Shown in pieces: positions 1 to 9,926 of a stretch of 62,000 nt of DNA. This DNA is from Zygnema cylindricum (lineage: Eukaryota > Streptophyta > Zygnematophyceae > Zygnematales > Zygnemataceae): positions 1 through 62,000 of the forward strand of contig JBBHKE010003535.1 in the NCBI GenBank assembly GCA_037447655.1, written 5' to 3'. The position numbers and the translations under genes are program-made. Under the pieces are notes generated by a model, which was given only the letters and a program-made list of their open reading frames with translations, was not told where the DNA came from and did not search any database. Within the stretch, counting starts at the first letter, position 1. Each line of letters starts with the position of its first letter.

Positions 1-96
1 CTACAAAAGAAGCAAGCCCCCTTTTTTAAAGCTCTCGTTTCTTTTCCTCTCCCTCTCTTTCTACCAAAGTTTCGACAAGGTTTACCTTTGTCTTTC

Positions 97-162
97 TTCC
101 TCTCATCACGCTTCCGCTCGTCACCGCCGTTCCTCTCATCACGCTTCCGCCAATCACCACCA
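97..162 (-). repeat. 33-bp tandem duplication in the basic tail of G gag
   Basis: Two adjacent 33-bp units, starting at 97 and 130 on the plus strand, share TTCCTCTCATCACGCTTCCG. They encode the repeated RKRDER motif before the zinc knuckle. The duplication keeps the reading frame. Confidence 0.8.
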
Positions 163-938
163 ACTGTAAATGCATTCACTCTGTCACTTCCCCTATGAAG
201 CTCCAAAGTGCTTTCCCTCACAAGAATTATCCCCATGGTAAAGCTCGAAGTCCATGAGGAGCCATCCATTGCCTGCATACGACAAATGATGTTTTCGTAC
301 TCTTCTAGGAGTTTCATGAGTAGTGTATTAATCTTCCTCTCCTCAGATTTTACATATCCCGCACTAACAAGCTCAACATATAGCACAGCAATATCATTGC
401 AAAACTCTATCATGCTACCGCCTTTATAAACATAGGCACAATTTCTTGTTTTACTAATTATTGCCTCTAAATAGTCTCACTCTTATAAATCTGACTTAGT
501 GTTTCCCATATCTCTGAAGACTTCGTTAAGTTTATAAGAGTGATAGCTATGGACTTAGACATGTTTCTAAGTATGAGATGCTTTGCTATAGTGTTTTTGT
601 ATTCATATATTTTTCTGTCATTTTCTTCAGTTTTAATCCCTACAAGTGGTACCATAGCTGAGAGCCTAGCTCCCCTCACCATAGGTGTCCCTTTTTCCTT
701 CTCCCCTATTTCCCCATCCACGGCAAGGTTTTTCTCTTCACCTTCCGTTGCATCTGAACTTCGGTTGATATTTTGGGCAGCCTTAGATGATTCTCCAAAG
801 TAAGCTCCTCCAAAGCCAGGTGGCGGACATCTCACTTGTCCCGAAACAATTCCCCATAAGTGTTTCTCGAAAAGCAATCCCTCCATCATAGATCCCCAAT
901 AAGTGAAGCCTGTTCCATCAAACATAGGCACCTTAGAT

Positions 939-953
939 GGTGGGCCCATAACG
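939..953 (-). other. Primer-binding site of element G (anticodon-arm type)
   Basis: The minus strand reads CGTTATGGGCCCACC immediately after the LTR. Fourteen of 15 bases match the copies in B and D. It is complementary to the anticodon arm of plant initiator tRNA-Met as I recall that tRNA, not to a tRNA 3' end. Confidence 0.75.
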
Positions 954-2133
954 TGAAACTCTGTGTGCTCCATTGCCCACAAAAATCGCAGATTCAAAAG
1001 AAGCTTATCTAGATAGTGCCGACTCCAAGTTGATATAAACACAAACGACTGACCCCTTGACAATCAGAGACCCATTATAGCTTCACCCCTGTGAAATATG
1101 ACTTTCTGTGTGCTGAGTTCCACCACAGAATGCAAAGTTAGAATATAGGTTTTGGACACATTCACCCATTTTTACTTTCCCTTAGAAATACAGACACCAT
1201 GGCTGGCAAAAACATTGACCGGCAACACCCTTGTGTAGCGTGGACTCCCCTAAGTCCGGAGCAAAAAGAATCACTGAAAATGGTCTAGTAAATTGATAGT
1301 TATGAATGGTCAAAGATAACCTTTTGTAAAGGAGCTCTCTCGGAGAGAGGCTGCTACCTACTAAATTTTCTAAGTCCTATCTCTCTCTAAAACTATATCT
1401 AATGACGTACGACACCAATCAAATTACTGTGTCGTACAGAAAAGTACATGTGCTGGTATACTTTCTGTACGACCATCGTACGACAGGGCCAAAATGTCGA
1501 CACATGTCATATCCAGATTTGTTCTTATAATCTCCGGAGTTGCCACAATCCAACGTTGTTACGCCACGTGTCACGTGACGTGGGGATGAAAGCAAAACGC
1601 CAAAAGTACATATTCCGTGATCGCGGCGCCTATCGTGGCCGTCGGATCAAAACCGGATACAATTATAGCCGTTGAAAATATACGCGCGGTATTTGTTTTG
1701 TGTTCGAAACAAATGTGAGGTATCTATTTCATATAATACATTAAAATCGTACAAAAATTGTATCTATGCATTACGTATCTATATCCCGGTAAATGAACTA
1801 GTCTACGTGTGACAAAATAAATATTTATCGAACATATTATATCTTACCACTAATCCTAGACTTATAGGTTAAGGCTACCGGCTAATTTGACGGACGGCAG
1901 GTACCCGGATCAAATCTCGGGTCCGTCAAACATTTTAGGTAACTCTATCAAGATTTGCCTTCCTGTCCTCTTTGGACAGCCTAGGCAGCCATGGATCTAA
2001 CTCCTCCTCAATTTTTCAGTGACAGCCTCAAGTGTGGGGACTTGAGTGAAGAGTTAGAGGCAAGCTGTCAGTGTCTCCTCTTTTGTCTTTTATTTTACAA
2101 TCTCTATGCCTAGAAAATACTTAAATTTCAGCA
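954..2133 (-). repeat. 5' LTR of element G
   Basis: The LTR is about 1180 bp, bounded on the minus strand by TGCTGAAATT at 2133 and TTTCA at 954, directly followed by the primer-binding site. It aligns by eye with solo LTR C. It carries the tRNA-like antisense box near 1860-1935 (GGATCAAATCTCGG) found in the other LTRs. An ATG at 973-971 lies 20 nt before its end and opens gag. Confidence 0.85.
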
Positions 2134-3090
2134 CACCTTAGGGGAACCCCACCAAGGTTTGGTGGAATAAGGTTTGCTGCAGCAACCTTTGCTGCAGCAG
2201 AGGAGGCAGATGATGGGGACACAGTGCATTCAAAAAACGGGAAGAAGAAGGAGACGCCTCTTACTCTAATTGCTCCTATTTCCACGGCACCCGGAGCGGC
2301 GACCGTGAAGACCGCGAAGAACGACACCCAAAAGTGGGAAGACATCAACATGGATGCCAAAAACTTCATTCTAAGACACCTCACTCAGGCTTTGGCAACC
2401 CCCCATCTTCACATTTACAAGGCCAAGGAGTTGTGGGTGAGTTTCGTGGAAATCTATAGAGCTGGTACTATTCAAGAGCTCCATTTGGCCAAACAAAAGT
2501 TTGGAAAATATACTTACAAAATGGGAAAGATGTTAGACTATTGTAATGATCTTTTTTGTTTGTATATGGAGATGGAGAGTGTCCGGTGGACAAGTACAAT
2601 GAAGATAAAAGTTAACACTCTCATCATGAAGTTATCTGACGAGTATGAAAACATAGTGTACTGAGTACAGGAAATGACTGACAGTTCATAGAAGTGGAAC
2701 ACAGTAGTCTAGATGATACTTGTGCAGGAGAACACAATTGAGATAAGGAGGGGGGGGAAGAGCACCCAAGCTCTAGCTCTAGGAGAAAACCGATGGGGAA
2801 AGGATCGGAAGAAACCATTCAAAGGAGAGAGAGATCAGCCTAGAGGACCAAGGCCCCCAAAGGGCCTTTGTCAATTTTGGAAAAAGTCGGGACACTTTAT
2901 CGCGAATTGTGTCAAACTGTCGGAGCTGAGGCTCCAAGAGAACCGTGTAGGGGGTTCTTCCGGAGGGAAGAAAAAGGCACTTGTGGTCACAAAAGTGACA
3001 AGAGAAACCAAAGACAAGTCCTCTAAAGAGGATGGGGATCTTCTTCTCGACGAGAGTCTGGAAGAGAAGGAGATCCCTTGAAGATAGAAG
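2134..3090 (+). pseudogene. gag of element F, 5'-truncated, with stops
   Basis: This Gag remnant starts abruptly at the junction with G (reading LRGTPPRFGG). It contains the conserved block KTAKNDTQKWEDINMDAKNF and the AGTIQELHLAKQK helix. Stops at about 2662 (CGA to TGA compared with paralogs), 2690 and 2711 break it. The zinc knuckle at 2869-2910 has its second cysteine replaced by tryptophan (CQFWKKSGHFIANC). The frame ends near 3081 at a TGA that is CGA in related copies. It cannot encode working Gag. Confidence 0.85.
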
Positions 3091-4790
3091 TGTGCCCTTG
3101 GAGCAATTCGGGAAGCTACACAGGAAGGATGGATCATCGACTCAGGTGCATCCATGCATATGTGTCGTGATAAGCAACTTTTCACTAAGCTAAGAAAGAT
3201 CCTTACTGTAGAGATAGAGTATGGGGATGGGAGAGTGGTTACTACATATCTAGTGGGGTCAGTAGATCTGAGAGTCTTAGTGGAGGGTAAGAATTCTATA
3301 CTCACATTCTTGGATGTACTCTACATTCCTCAGCTGAGCAAAAATCTTGTCTCTACATCTCTATTAGTTGACAAAGAGTTTGATACCTTCACTAGAAAGG
3401 GAGTCTTTACTGCTAAGTACGGGGATGAAGTATACTTCACAGTAGATAAGGGTAGCAAAGGCATGTTTAGGGTTAACCTGAGTAATGAAAAGAAAAATGC
3501 TTATTATGTTGGTGTTCCAAAATTGATTATTTGGCATAAGCGGTTGGGGCATGTGCATTTTGATAGGTTGAGGGAAATGAAAAAGCTTGGTGTTGTAGAA
3601 GGCATTTAGTTTGGTGATAATGAAATGGTGGATGATTATTGTGGATGTGCTCAAGGAAAAGCTCACAGACTTCCTTTTCCCAAAGCCGCCACATATAGGG
3701 GGGAAAAGGTACTAGATCTAGTCCACACAGATATCTGGGGACCTGTAAGAGTACCTTCGGTTGGAGGGAAGAGGTTTATGTTAACAATAACCGATGACTG
3801 GTCTAGGTACTCCAGAGTCTACTTCCTAAAAACAAAGTTTAAAACACCAACTTACTTCATTATAAAGCCTGGAGTGAGAAGTTGCATGGAACCCCCATTA
3901 AGAGAATAAGGAGTGATAATGGGGGAGAAAATACCTCTAACCAATTTTAAGAATACCTAAGAGATGAGGGAGTTCAACACTAAAAAATTGTAGCATATAA
4001 CCCGGAAAAAAAATTGGTAGCTGAAAGATTGAACCGAACACTAGGAAAATAATGTATGTAGTATGTTGGCTGACAAGAAAATAGGAAAGAGATTTTGGGC
4101 AAAAGCCATGACCTATGCCAACTACATTAAGAATAGAGTCCTTACCTCAGCTATAAAAGGAATGACTCTTTGTGAGAGATGGGTTGGAAGGAAACCAAAT
4201 ATCTCAAACCTTAAAGTATTCGGTAGCCAAGTTTAAAATCTTGATACGGATAAGAAAAACTAGAAACTAGATGTTAAAGGCAAACCTGGATACTTTGTAG
4301 GATATGATGAGGATGTCAAGGGATATAGAGTCTATGACTTAGCAAAGCAAGATATTATTCTGGTCAAACACCTAGTTGTCATGGATGAATGAAAGTCATT
4401 TGACCCCTTCAAATATACCAAAAAGATAAAAATCCGTTTTGAGGCTGAAAGCGAGGAGAGTCCCTTGTTTCCCGAAAAGGACATGATTGAAACAGTGATT
4501 GCAGATTCACGGGAGATCCAAAATACAGGAGATCTACCAAACACCTCACATGTTGCTATGGACTTCGAGGAGACAAAAGAGATGGAATTGGAACCGGCTT
4601 CCATAAATAAGGGAGCCGATGAGATAGTAAAGAGAAACCTTAGACTTCCTTCCATTCCAGCTTCAGAGTTTGAGGGAGGGAGAAGGAGCAGCAAAAAGAT
4701 ACAAGAGAAACACGTTGCTCATAAGGTAATTAAGCAGATACAAGAGAAACAGGTTGCTCATAAGGTAATTAAGCTATCTCATCCTGATGA
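3091..4790 (+). pseudogene. protease-integrase region of element F, degenerate
   Basis: The aspartic protease motif IIDSGASMHMC is intact near 3135. The pre-integrase zinc domain follows, with WHKRLGHVHFD and DDYCGCAQGK, where the first cysteine of the CxxC pair has become tyrosine. The integrase core shows DDWSRYSRVYFL near 3795 and SDNGGEN near 3915, but the glutamate block near 4000 is corrupted. Stops occur at 3608 (CAG to TAG) and repeatedly after 3909. The acidic linker before reverse transcriptase contains a short duplicated QEKxVAHKVIK unit near 4700-4770. Confidence 0.85.
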
Positions 4791-6362
4791 GCCTCAGTCA
4801 TACTTAGAGGCAGTGAACAACCCAAAAAAAGACAGATGGATTAGACCCATAAATGATGAGATGGCTTCCATCGTGGAAGCAAATACTTGGGAACTAGCGA
4901 ATTGTCCTCTAGACAAAAAACCTATTGCTGAAAATGGGTATTTAAACTAAAACTGAACCCAGATAATACCATTGAGATATATAACGCTCGATTGGTAGCG
5001 AAGGGGTTCACCCAAAAGGAGGGGATAAACTATGAGGAGACCTTTGCTCCAGTTGTTCAGTTCCCATCAGTAAGGATTCTCCTCACTCTGGCAACAACGG
5101 AAGACATGGAAATACACCCGATGGACATTAAGACTACTTTTCTTTATGGTGAGTTAGAGGAAGAAATTTTCATGAGGCAACCCGCGGGGTTCGTGGAGGA
5201 ACGAGAACAGAGCAAAGTTTGCAGGCTCATAAAGTCCTTGTATGGACTGAAGCAGGCTCCTCGACAGTGGAATAACAAACTAGATGAGTTTCTCACTGGT
5301 CCAGGATATATCTAGATTAGCTCTGACAATTCTATCTATATGTTTGAAGATGAGAATGGTGTCATTTTTATTACAATCTAAGTGGATGATCTACTTGTGC
5401 TTAGTAAGTCCTTAGAAAAGATCAATAGGCTAAAGAAAGATCTTAGAAGCATATTTGATATGAAAGATTTAGGTGAGGCAAGATACATTTTGGAAATCCA
5501 AATGGAGAGAGATAGGGGGAGAAAAATTATCAGACTTACTCAGAAGGAAGCAATAGGTAATATGTTTGAGAAATTCTAGATGGAAAAGGCTAACAGTTGT
5601 ACCACTCCTATAGACTTGAAAAAAGTAAGTGATGGGAGTTTAGGAGGAGTGATAATATTAGATGATTAGATGAGTCTAGAGGAGAGAGAGTTTATGAAGT
5701 CTATCCCTTATAGACAGGTCGTATGAAGTTTGATCTATTTTATGAACTGTACAAGGCCGGACATAGCGGCACCAGTAGGAGTCTTAACGATCCTAGGAAA
5801 AGAGATTGGGAGGCAGCCTAGAGAGTCATGAGATAACTGGTAGGAACCAAAGAGTTATGTTAGCATTTGGGAGGGGAGCACACTGATATGACTATTTGGA
5901 ACGATGCCAGTTATGGGGATGCACCTATGAGAAGATGTACTTCTGGGTATGTGTTGTATGTGGGAGAATGTGCTTGCTGTTGGAGCAGTAAGCAACAAAA
6001 GGTGGTTGCTCACTCTATTATGGAGGCTGAGTAAATGGCCTTTTGTTCTTCTGTGAAAGAGTTGATGTGGATCAAGTCCTTGTTGCAAGAACTAGGGTAT
6101 ATGAAGAAGGGAGTGCATGAAGTGTTCTGTGATAATCAAGTTGCCATTGCAATTGCAGCTAATTCAAATCATAATTTCAAATCTAAGTATATGGACATAA
6201 GGTTGAGTTTTGTGAGAGAAAAAGTTGATGATAAGATTGTGAATCTTGTATATAGATCAGATGAGGAAATGGTGGCTCATATGATGTCAAAACTAGTGCT
6301 TTCTCCCAAGTTAAAATATTGCAGAAAAAAGTGTGGACTATAACAGAAGTTAAAGTTAGACT
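4791..6362 (+). pseudogene. reverse transcriptase-RNase H region of element F, degenerate
   Basis: The reverse transcriptase is recognisable from [20 protein letters not shown] and LIKSLYGLKQAPRQWN. The catalytic YVDD at about 5380 has lost its tyrosine to a stop (TAA). RNase H follows with SGYVLYVGECACCWS and FCDNQVAIAIAAN. More stops lie at about 5314, 5577, 5668 and 6031. A polypurine tract (GAAATAAAGGGAG, 6365-6377) precedes the LTR. It is a dead copy of the gene that would copy element RNA into DNA. Confidence 0.85.
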
Positions 6363-6468
6363 AGGAAATAAAGGGAGTGTTGAATAATTAGATTTATATG
6401 GTATTTTCGGGTCTAAATATGTCAGTATTAAAAGGAAAAGAAAAGGGCGGACAGTCTGCCTCCACCTC

Positions 6469-6576
6469 CTCTCTCTAGCCACCATACTTGTTGTAGTCAC
6501 TAAAGGATAGAGAGGGTGGTTAGCTCTCTCTAGCCACCATACTTGTTGTAGTCACTAAAGGATAGAGAGGGTGGTT
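6469..6576 (+). repeat. 55-bp period tandem duplication in F LTR
   Basis: Units at 6469-6521 and 6524-6576 both read CTCTCTCTAGCCACCATACT onward to GGGTGGTT. Other LTRs of this family hold a single unit. It is a copy-specific duplication in the U3 region. Confidence 0.9.
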
Positions 6577-7216
6577 GAGCCATGGCTGCCTTAGTTCCAC
6601 AGGTAGAACTAAAGAGTGACTTATGTCACTCTCAACAAAAGGTTGAGTCCGGCAAGACTCAAACCTCCGACCGATAGAGTACGACGTAGTCGTTATGTCT
6701 AACCAATCTGTCGTAGAAGTCCGTTAAGATACATAAGGTTTGATACGTATTTAAACTTGTACATTCTTTTGTAACCGATTAACTAAAATTTGAACAAAAG
6801 AACATAGAACTAGTTAAAGTTTCAGTGCAGACCTCATTTCGCACGAAACAAATGAATCAGACATACGTTTCGACGGCCGACATTTAATGTCGGATTTAAT
6901 CCGACGATTTACATCACTGTCAAGATCGCGAAATGGTCACTTTGGAGTTTATGGACGTGGCATGACCTGGCGCCACGTGGAGGGATAACATTTGGTCGCA
7001 GGAATTCCGGGGAACATACAAACGAGTGGAAGGGTGACGCGCGTCCACTCAGTGGCCTTGTCATACACAGGTTGTACAGAAAGGACATCAGCCGTACTAC
7101 CTTTTTGTACTTTACAGTCATGTGATTGGTTCGTACTTCAGTAGATAGGGGTTGTGAGAGGGGTTTAGGACTCGAGAAAATCTGGTAGGTAGTCACCTCT
7201 CTCTAAGAGAGCTTTG

Positions 7217-7223
7217 TATAAAA
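7217..7223 (+). promoter_or_regulatory. TATA-like box in F LTR
   Basis: TATAAAA occurs about 220 bp before the LTR end. The A and B LTRs have TATAAATA at the same relative place. This is inferred to be the LTR core promoter. Confidence 0.5.
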
Positions 7224-7438
7224 TTGGCATTTTTGCAGGCTCATAACTTATCAATTGGTTGGCCGTTTTCAGTGATTCTTTTTGCTACGCACTGAAGGGC
7301 GTCTAGGCTGCACAAGGGTGCAGTCAAACTTTCAGTTTGCCCTCTTGGGCAGCAATAGTTATGGCTTGAAGTGGGTTAGTTAAAACCTATCTAGAGGCTT
7401 CCTGAATTCCGTAGTCTAATGGAGGACACAGAATTGCA

Positions 7439-8640
7439 GATATTATGTTGTGGCATAAGAGGCTTGGACATGTGCATTTAGATAAGTTGAAAGAAATAAA
7501 AAAGATAGGAATAGTGGAAAGAATTCAGTTCGGAGAAAGTGAAAACCTAAGTGATTGTAGTGGTTGGCATCAAGGTAAAGCACACAGGTTACCCTTCCCA
7601 AAAGAAGCCACTTATAAAGGGGAAAAAGTGTTAGACTTGGAACACATTGATAGTTGGGGACCCGGCCAAAGTGCCCTCACCCGGTGGTAGAAGGTTTATG
7701 ATGACAATCATGACGATTGGTCTCGATACTCTAGAGTGTAGTTTTTGAAAAATAAATCAGACGCCCCACAGGTTTTTAAGCAATATAAGGCATGGAGTGA
7801 GAAACTCCATGAAACCCCTATCAAGAGAGTAAGGAGTGATAATAAAGGAGAGTATACCTCCAATCAGTTTGAGGATTTTCTGAGAAAAGATGGAGTGCAA
7901 CACCAAAAGACAGTTCTTGAAAATCCTAAGCAGAATGGTGTAGCCGAGAGGTTAAATAGAACTCTAAGTGACAGTGTCAGGAGTATGCTCTCACATAAGA
8001 AAATAGGAAGGAGATTTTGGGCCGAAGCAATGAAGTGTGCAAATAATCTCAATAATAGAGTTCTTACCTTGAAAGTAAAAGGCCAAACTCCTTATGAGAG
8101 ATGGACCGGCCGAAAACTAAATGTTTCACACTTAAAGGTTTTCGGTAGTCAAGTATTCAGCCTACACACAGATTCGGTCAAATTGGAGGTTGAATCCCTA
8201 ATGAAAACCAGGGTATTTGCTAGGAAATGATGAAGATGTAAAAGGATATACAGTCTATGATCTCAAGAGAGAAGATATAATCCTAGTAAAGCATCTAGTG
8301 GTCATAGATGAAGGTAAATCTATAGAACCCTTTAAGCACACAAAGACAGTAAAAATCAGATTTAAGTTAGAAAATTCTAATGACTTTGAATTTTTAACAA
8401 TCCAGGTTTTCGAAAAGATGATGATCTTGCAGGTACAAACTAAACCTAGGAGGATTCAGCCGTCGAACCCCTAGTGCCAACTACAAACAAAGCGGAATAC
8501 GTGGTGGAAATAGACCCGGAATCGATGGATAGGGGAGAAGTCGAAACTATTCGAAAGAATCCACGAGAGCCATCCATTCCGACATCAGAGTTTTAGGGCT
8601 GAAGGAGAAGTAGCAAAAGACTGCAAAAGAAACAAGTTAA
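7439..8640 (+). pseudogene. pre-integrase/integrase region of element E, degenerate
   Basis: The piece starts at the F junction with MLWHKRLGHVHLDKL. In the zinc domain the second cysteine of CSGC has become tryptophan (CSGWHQGK). The integrase core follows with KRVRSDNKGEYTSNQF and NPKQNGVAERLNRTL, and then the chromodomain-like tail YTVYDLKRED. A frameshift near 7690 and another near 8215 break the frame. The piece ends in the linker before reverse transcriptase, where element A begins. Confidence 0.85.
8636..8640 (+). repeat. Target-site duplication of element A, left copy (GTTAA)
   Basis: GTTAA immediately precedes the TGTTGAAATC start of A's 5' LTR. An identical GTTAA at 28982-28986 follows the TTGCA end of A's 3' LTR. 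It is a perfect 5-bp duplication, the length usual for copia elements. Confidence 0.9.
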
Positions 8641-9635
8641 TGTTGAAATCACTAAATTTAAGGGAAGGTATTTTCTAGGTCTTAATTAGTTAAAATAGCT
8701 AAAAGAAAAGCACAGGCAGCCTGCCTCCACCTTCTCTCTCTAGCCCTCATACTTGTTGTAGTCATTGAAGGAGAGAGAGGGCGGTGGAGCCATGGCTGCC
8801 TCAGCTCCATAGGCAAGACTAAAGAGTAACCTAAGTCACTCTCAACAAAAGGTTGAGTCCAGCAGGACTCGAACCTCCGACCTGCAGAGCGAGGGGTAGC
8901 CGTCAGCTCTTACCGGTCTGTCGTAGTAGTTCGTTTGGAAACAAAGGGTTTGATTTCTATTTAAACATTAGCTAAATCATTAATCCGATTAAACGGGATA
9001 ACAAAGTGCGGAAATATAAACTAGTTGACTTTCAGTACGCACAAAGCAAATATACCGGACATTTGTTTTTGAACGGCAAGCATTTAAAGTAAGTTTGGAT
9101 CCGACGGCCCGCATCATCGTCGAGATCCCGGAATGGCCTCCTTAGCCGTTTTCGATGGAGACGTAACCTGGCGGCATGTGGCAAGGTATCATTGAGAAGA
9201 GGAAATCCTGGAGAACATGAGAACGAGTCCGAAGGAGACAGACGTCCACTCCATCGACTTGTCGTACATAGGCCGTACAAAAAGTACATCGGCCTTAGTA
9301 CTTCTGTACTGAACAGTCTTTTGATTGGTTTGTACATCAGTAGATAGGGGTTGAGAGAGGGGTTTAGGACTTAGAGGATTGAGGAGGTAGCCGCCTCTCT
9401 CCCAACAAGCTTGTATAGATATTGGCATCTTTGCCACTTGATAATTAATCACCTGGTTGGGCATTTTCAGAGATTTTTTTGTTGTGGACTCAGGGGAGTC
9501 CAAACTGCACAGGGGTGCAGTCAGATTGTCTTCTTGCTTGATTGGGTAGCAGTGATCCAAATAGAAAGAGGTCTAGCCAAAAGTTATTTAGAGGCTTGTT
9601 GAATTCTGTGAGACAATGGTGGGCACAAAATTGCA
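8641..9635 (+). repeat. 5' LTR of element A
   Basis: The LTR is 995 bp, starting TGTTGAAATCAC and ending AAATTGCA, followed by the primer-binding site. An antisense GGTTCGAGTCC box lies at 8865-8875. The hairpin CTCAACAAAAGGTTGAG lies just before it. An ATG at 9616, 20 nt from the end, opens gag. Confidence 0.9.
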
Positions 9636-9650
9636 AGTTATAGGCCCACC
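9636..9650 (+). other. Primer-binding site of element A (anticodon-arm type)
   Basis: The site reads AGTTATAGGCCCACC, directly after the LTR. It differs at two positions from GGTTATGGGCCCACC in B and D. Both changes are G to A, as expected from decay of methylated DNA. Confidence 0.7.
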
Positions 9651-9921
9651 CTCTATGGTGCCCATCTTCAACAGATCTGGGTTCATTTACTGGGAAGCCA
9701 TGATAACAACAACATGGTGTGAAAAACGATACTGGGGTGTCCTTTGTGGAAAAGTGAAACGTCCATCTCAGGGGACCCCATCGGGGTTTGATGGAGTGAG
9801 ATTTTTTTCAGCAACATCTGCTCCAACGGAGGAGACAAACGATGGGGACAGCGGTGTGTCTGAAAAAGGGAAACAAAAGGAGACACTTCTCACTCCTATT
9901 TCCACGGCACTCGGAGCAGTG

Positions 9922-9926
9922 GTCGT
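9922..9926 (+). repeat. Target-site duplication of element B, left copy (GTCGT)
   Basis: GTCGT precedes B. GTCAT at 16350-16354 follows it. The single difference is G to A at a CpG. Removing B and one copy restores a gag frame (GTC GTG AAG ACC), which supports the site. Confidence 0.85.

Larger units (their letters stand above)
1..973 (-). pseudogene. gag of element G, partial, frameshifted
   Basis: This is the copia Gag (nucleocapsid precursor), which packages element RNA in virus-like particles. The ATG at 973 lies inside the LTR and the frame crosses the primer-binding site. Conserved features are the GPPSKVPMFDGTGFTYW start, a central region aligning with the other gag copies here, and the helix containing YKGGSMIEFCND. 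A frameshift near 470 breaks the frame, which then resumes to base 1. The C-terminal part is highly basic with a tandem RKRDER repeat and ends in ACFFCR, the first half of a CCHC zinc knuckle cut by the window edge. It is less decayed than the other gag copies. Confidence 0.8.
1..2133 (-). mobile_element. Copia element G, partial (5' LTR and gag), runs off left edge
   Basis: This Ty1/copia retrotransposon lies on the minus strand. Reading leftward it has a 5' LTR (954-2133), a primer-binding site (939-953) and gag (973 down to base 1), then leaves the window. Its LTR begins TGCTGAAATT and ends TTTCA, the same family as solo LTR C. It interrupts the gag of plus-strand element F at 2133/2134. 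The other junction and duplication are outside the window, so the insertion is inferred from the truncated F gag alone. Confidence 0.85.
2134..7438 (+). mobile_element. Copia element F (gag-pol remnant and 3' LTR)
   Basis: This plus-strand copia element has domain order gag, protease, integrase, reverse transcriptase, RNase H, then 3' LTR. Its 5' LTR and first part of gag lie beyond element G, outside the window. Its LTR family (TGTTGAA...GAATTGCA) is shared with B and A. It ends at 7438 inside the pre-integrase region of element E. The adjacent GATAT is the expected target duplication, but its partner is not in view. All coding parts are disrupted. Confidence 0.85.
6378..7438 (+). repeat. 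3' LTR of element F
   Basis: The LTR is 1061 bp, from TGTTGAATAATTAG after the polypurine tract to GAATTGCA. It carries an internal 55-bp tandem duplication, an antisense tRNA-like box (about 6655-6735) and a TATA-like TATAAAA at 7217-7223 near the expected LTR transcription start. The conserved ATGGAGGAC lies 20 nt before the end. Confidence 0.9.
9616..9926 (+). pseudogene. gag of element A, part 1 (interrupted by B)
   Basis: The frame opens at the ATG within the LTR (MVGTKLQVIGPPSMVPIF) and runs across the primer-binding site into typical copia Gag sequence (SGFIYWEAM; SVSEKGKQKET in related spacing). It stops at the left end of element B, after GAVVV. The continuation resumes at 16355 with KTKENDIQIWEDTNM, so the split protein can be followed across B. 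This part has no stop of its own. Confidence 0.85.

Noticed and set aside
2134-2230. Standard 3'-end tRNA primer site (TGGTATCAGAGC) for these elements
   Set aside because: I searched by eye at each LTR boundary and did not find it. The bases after the LTR match the anticodon-arm motif instead.
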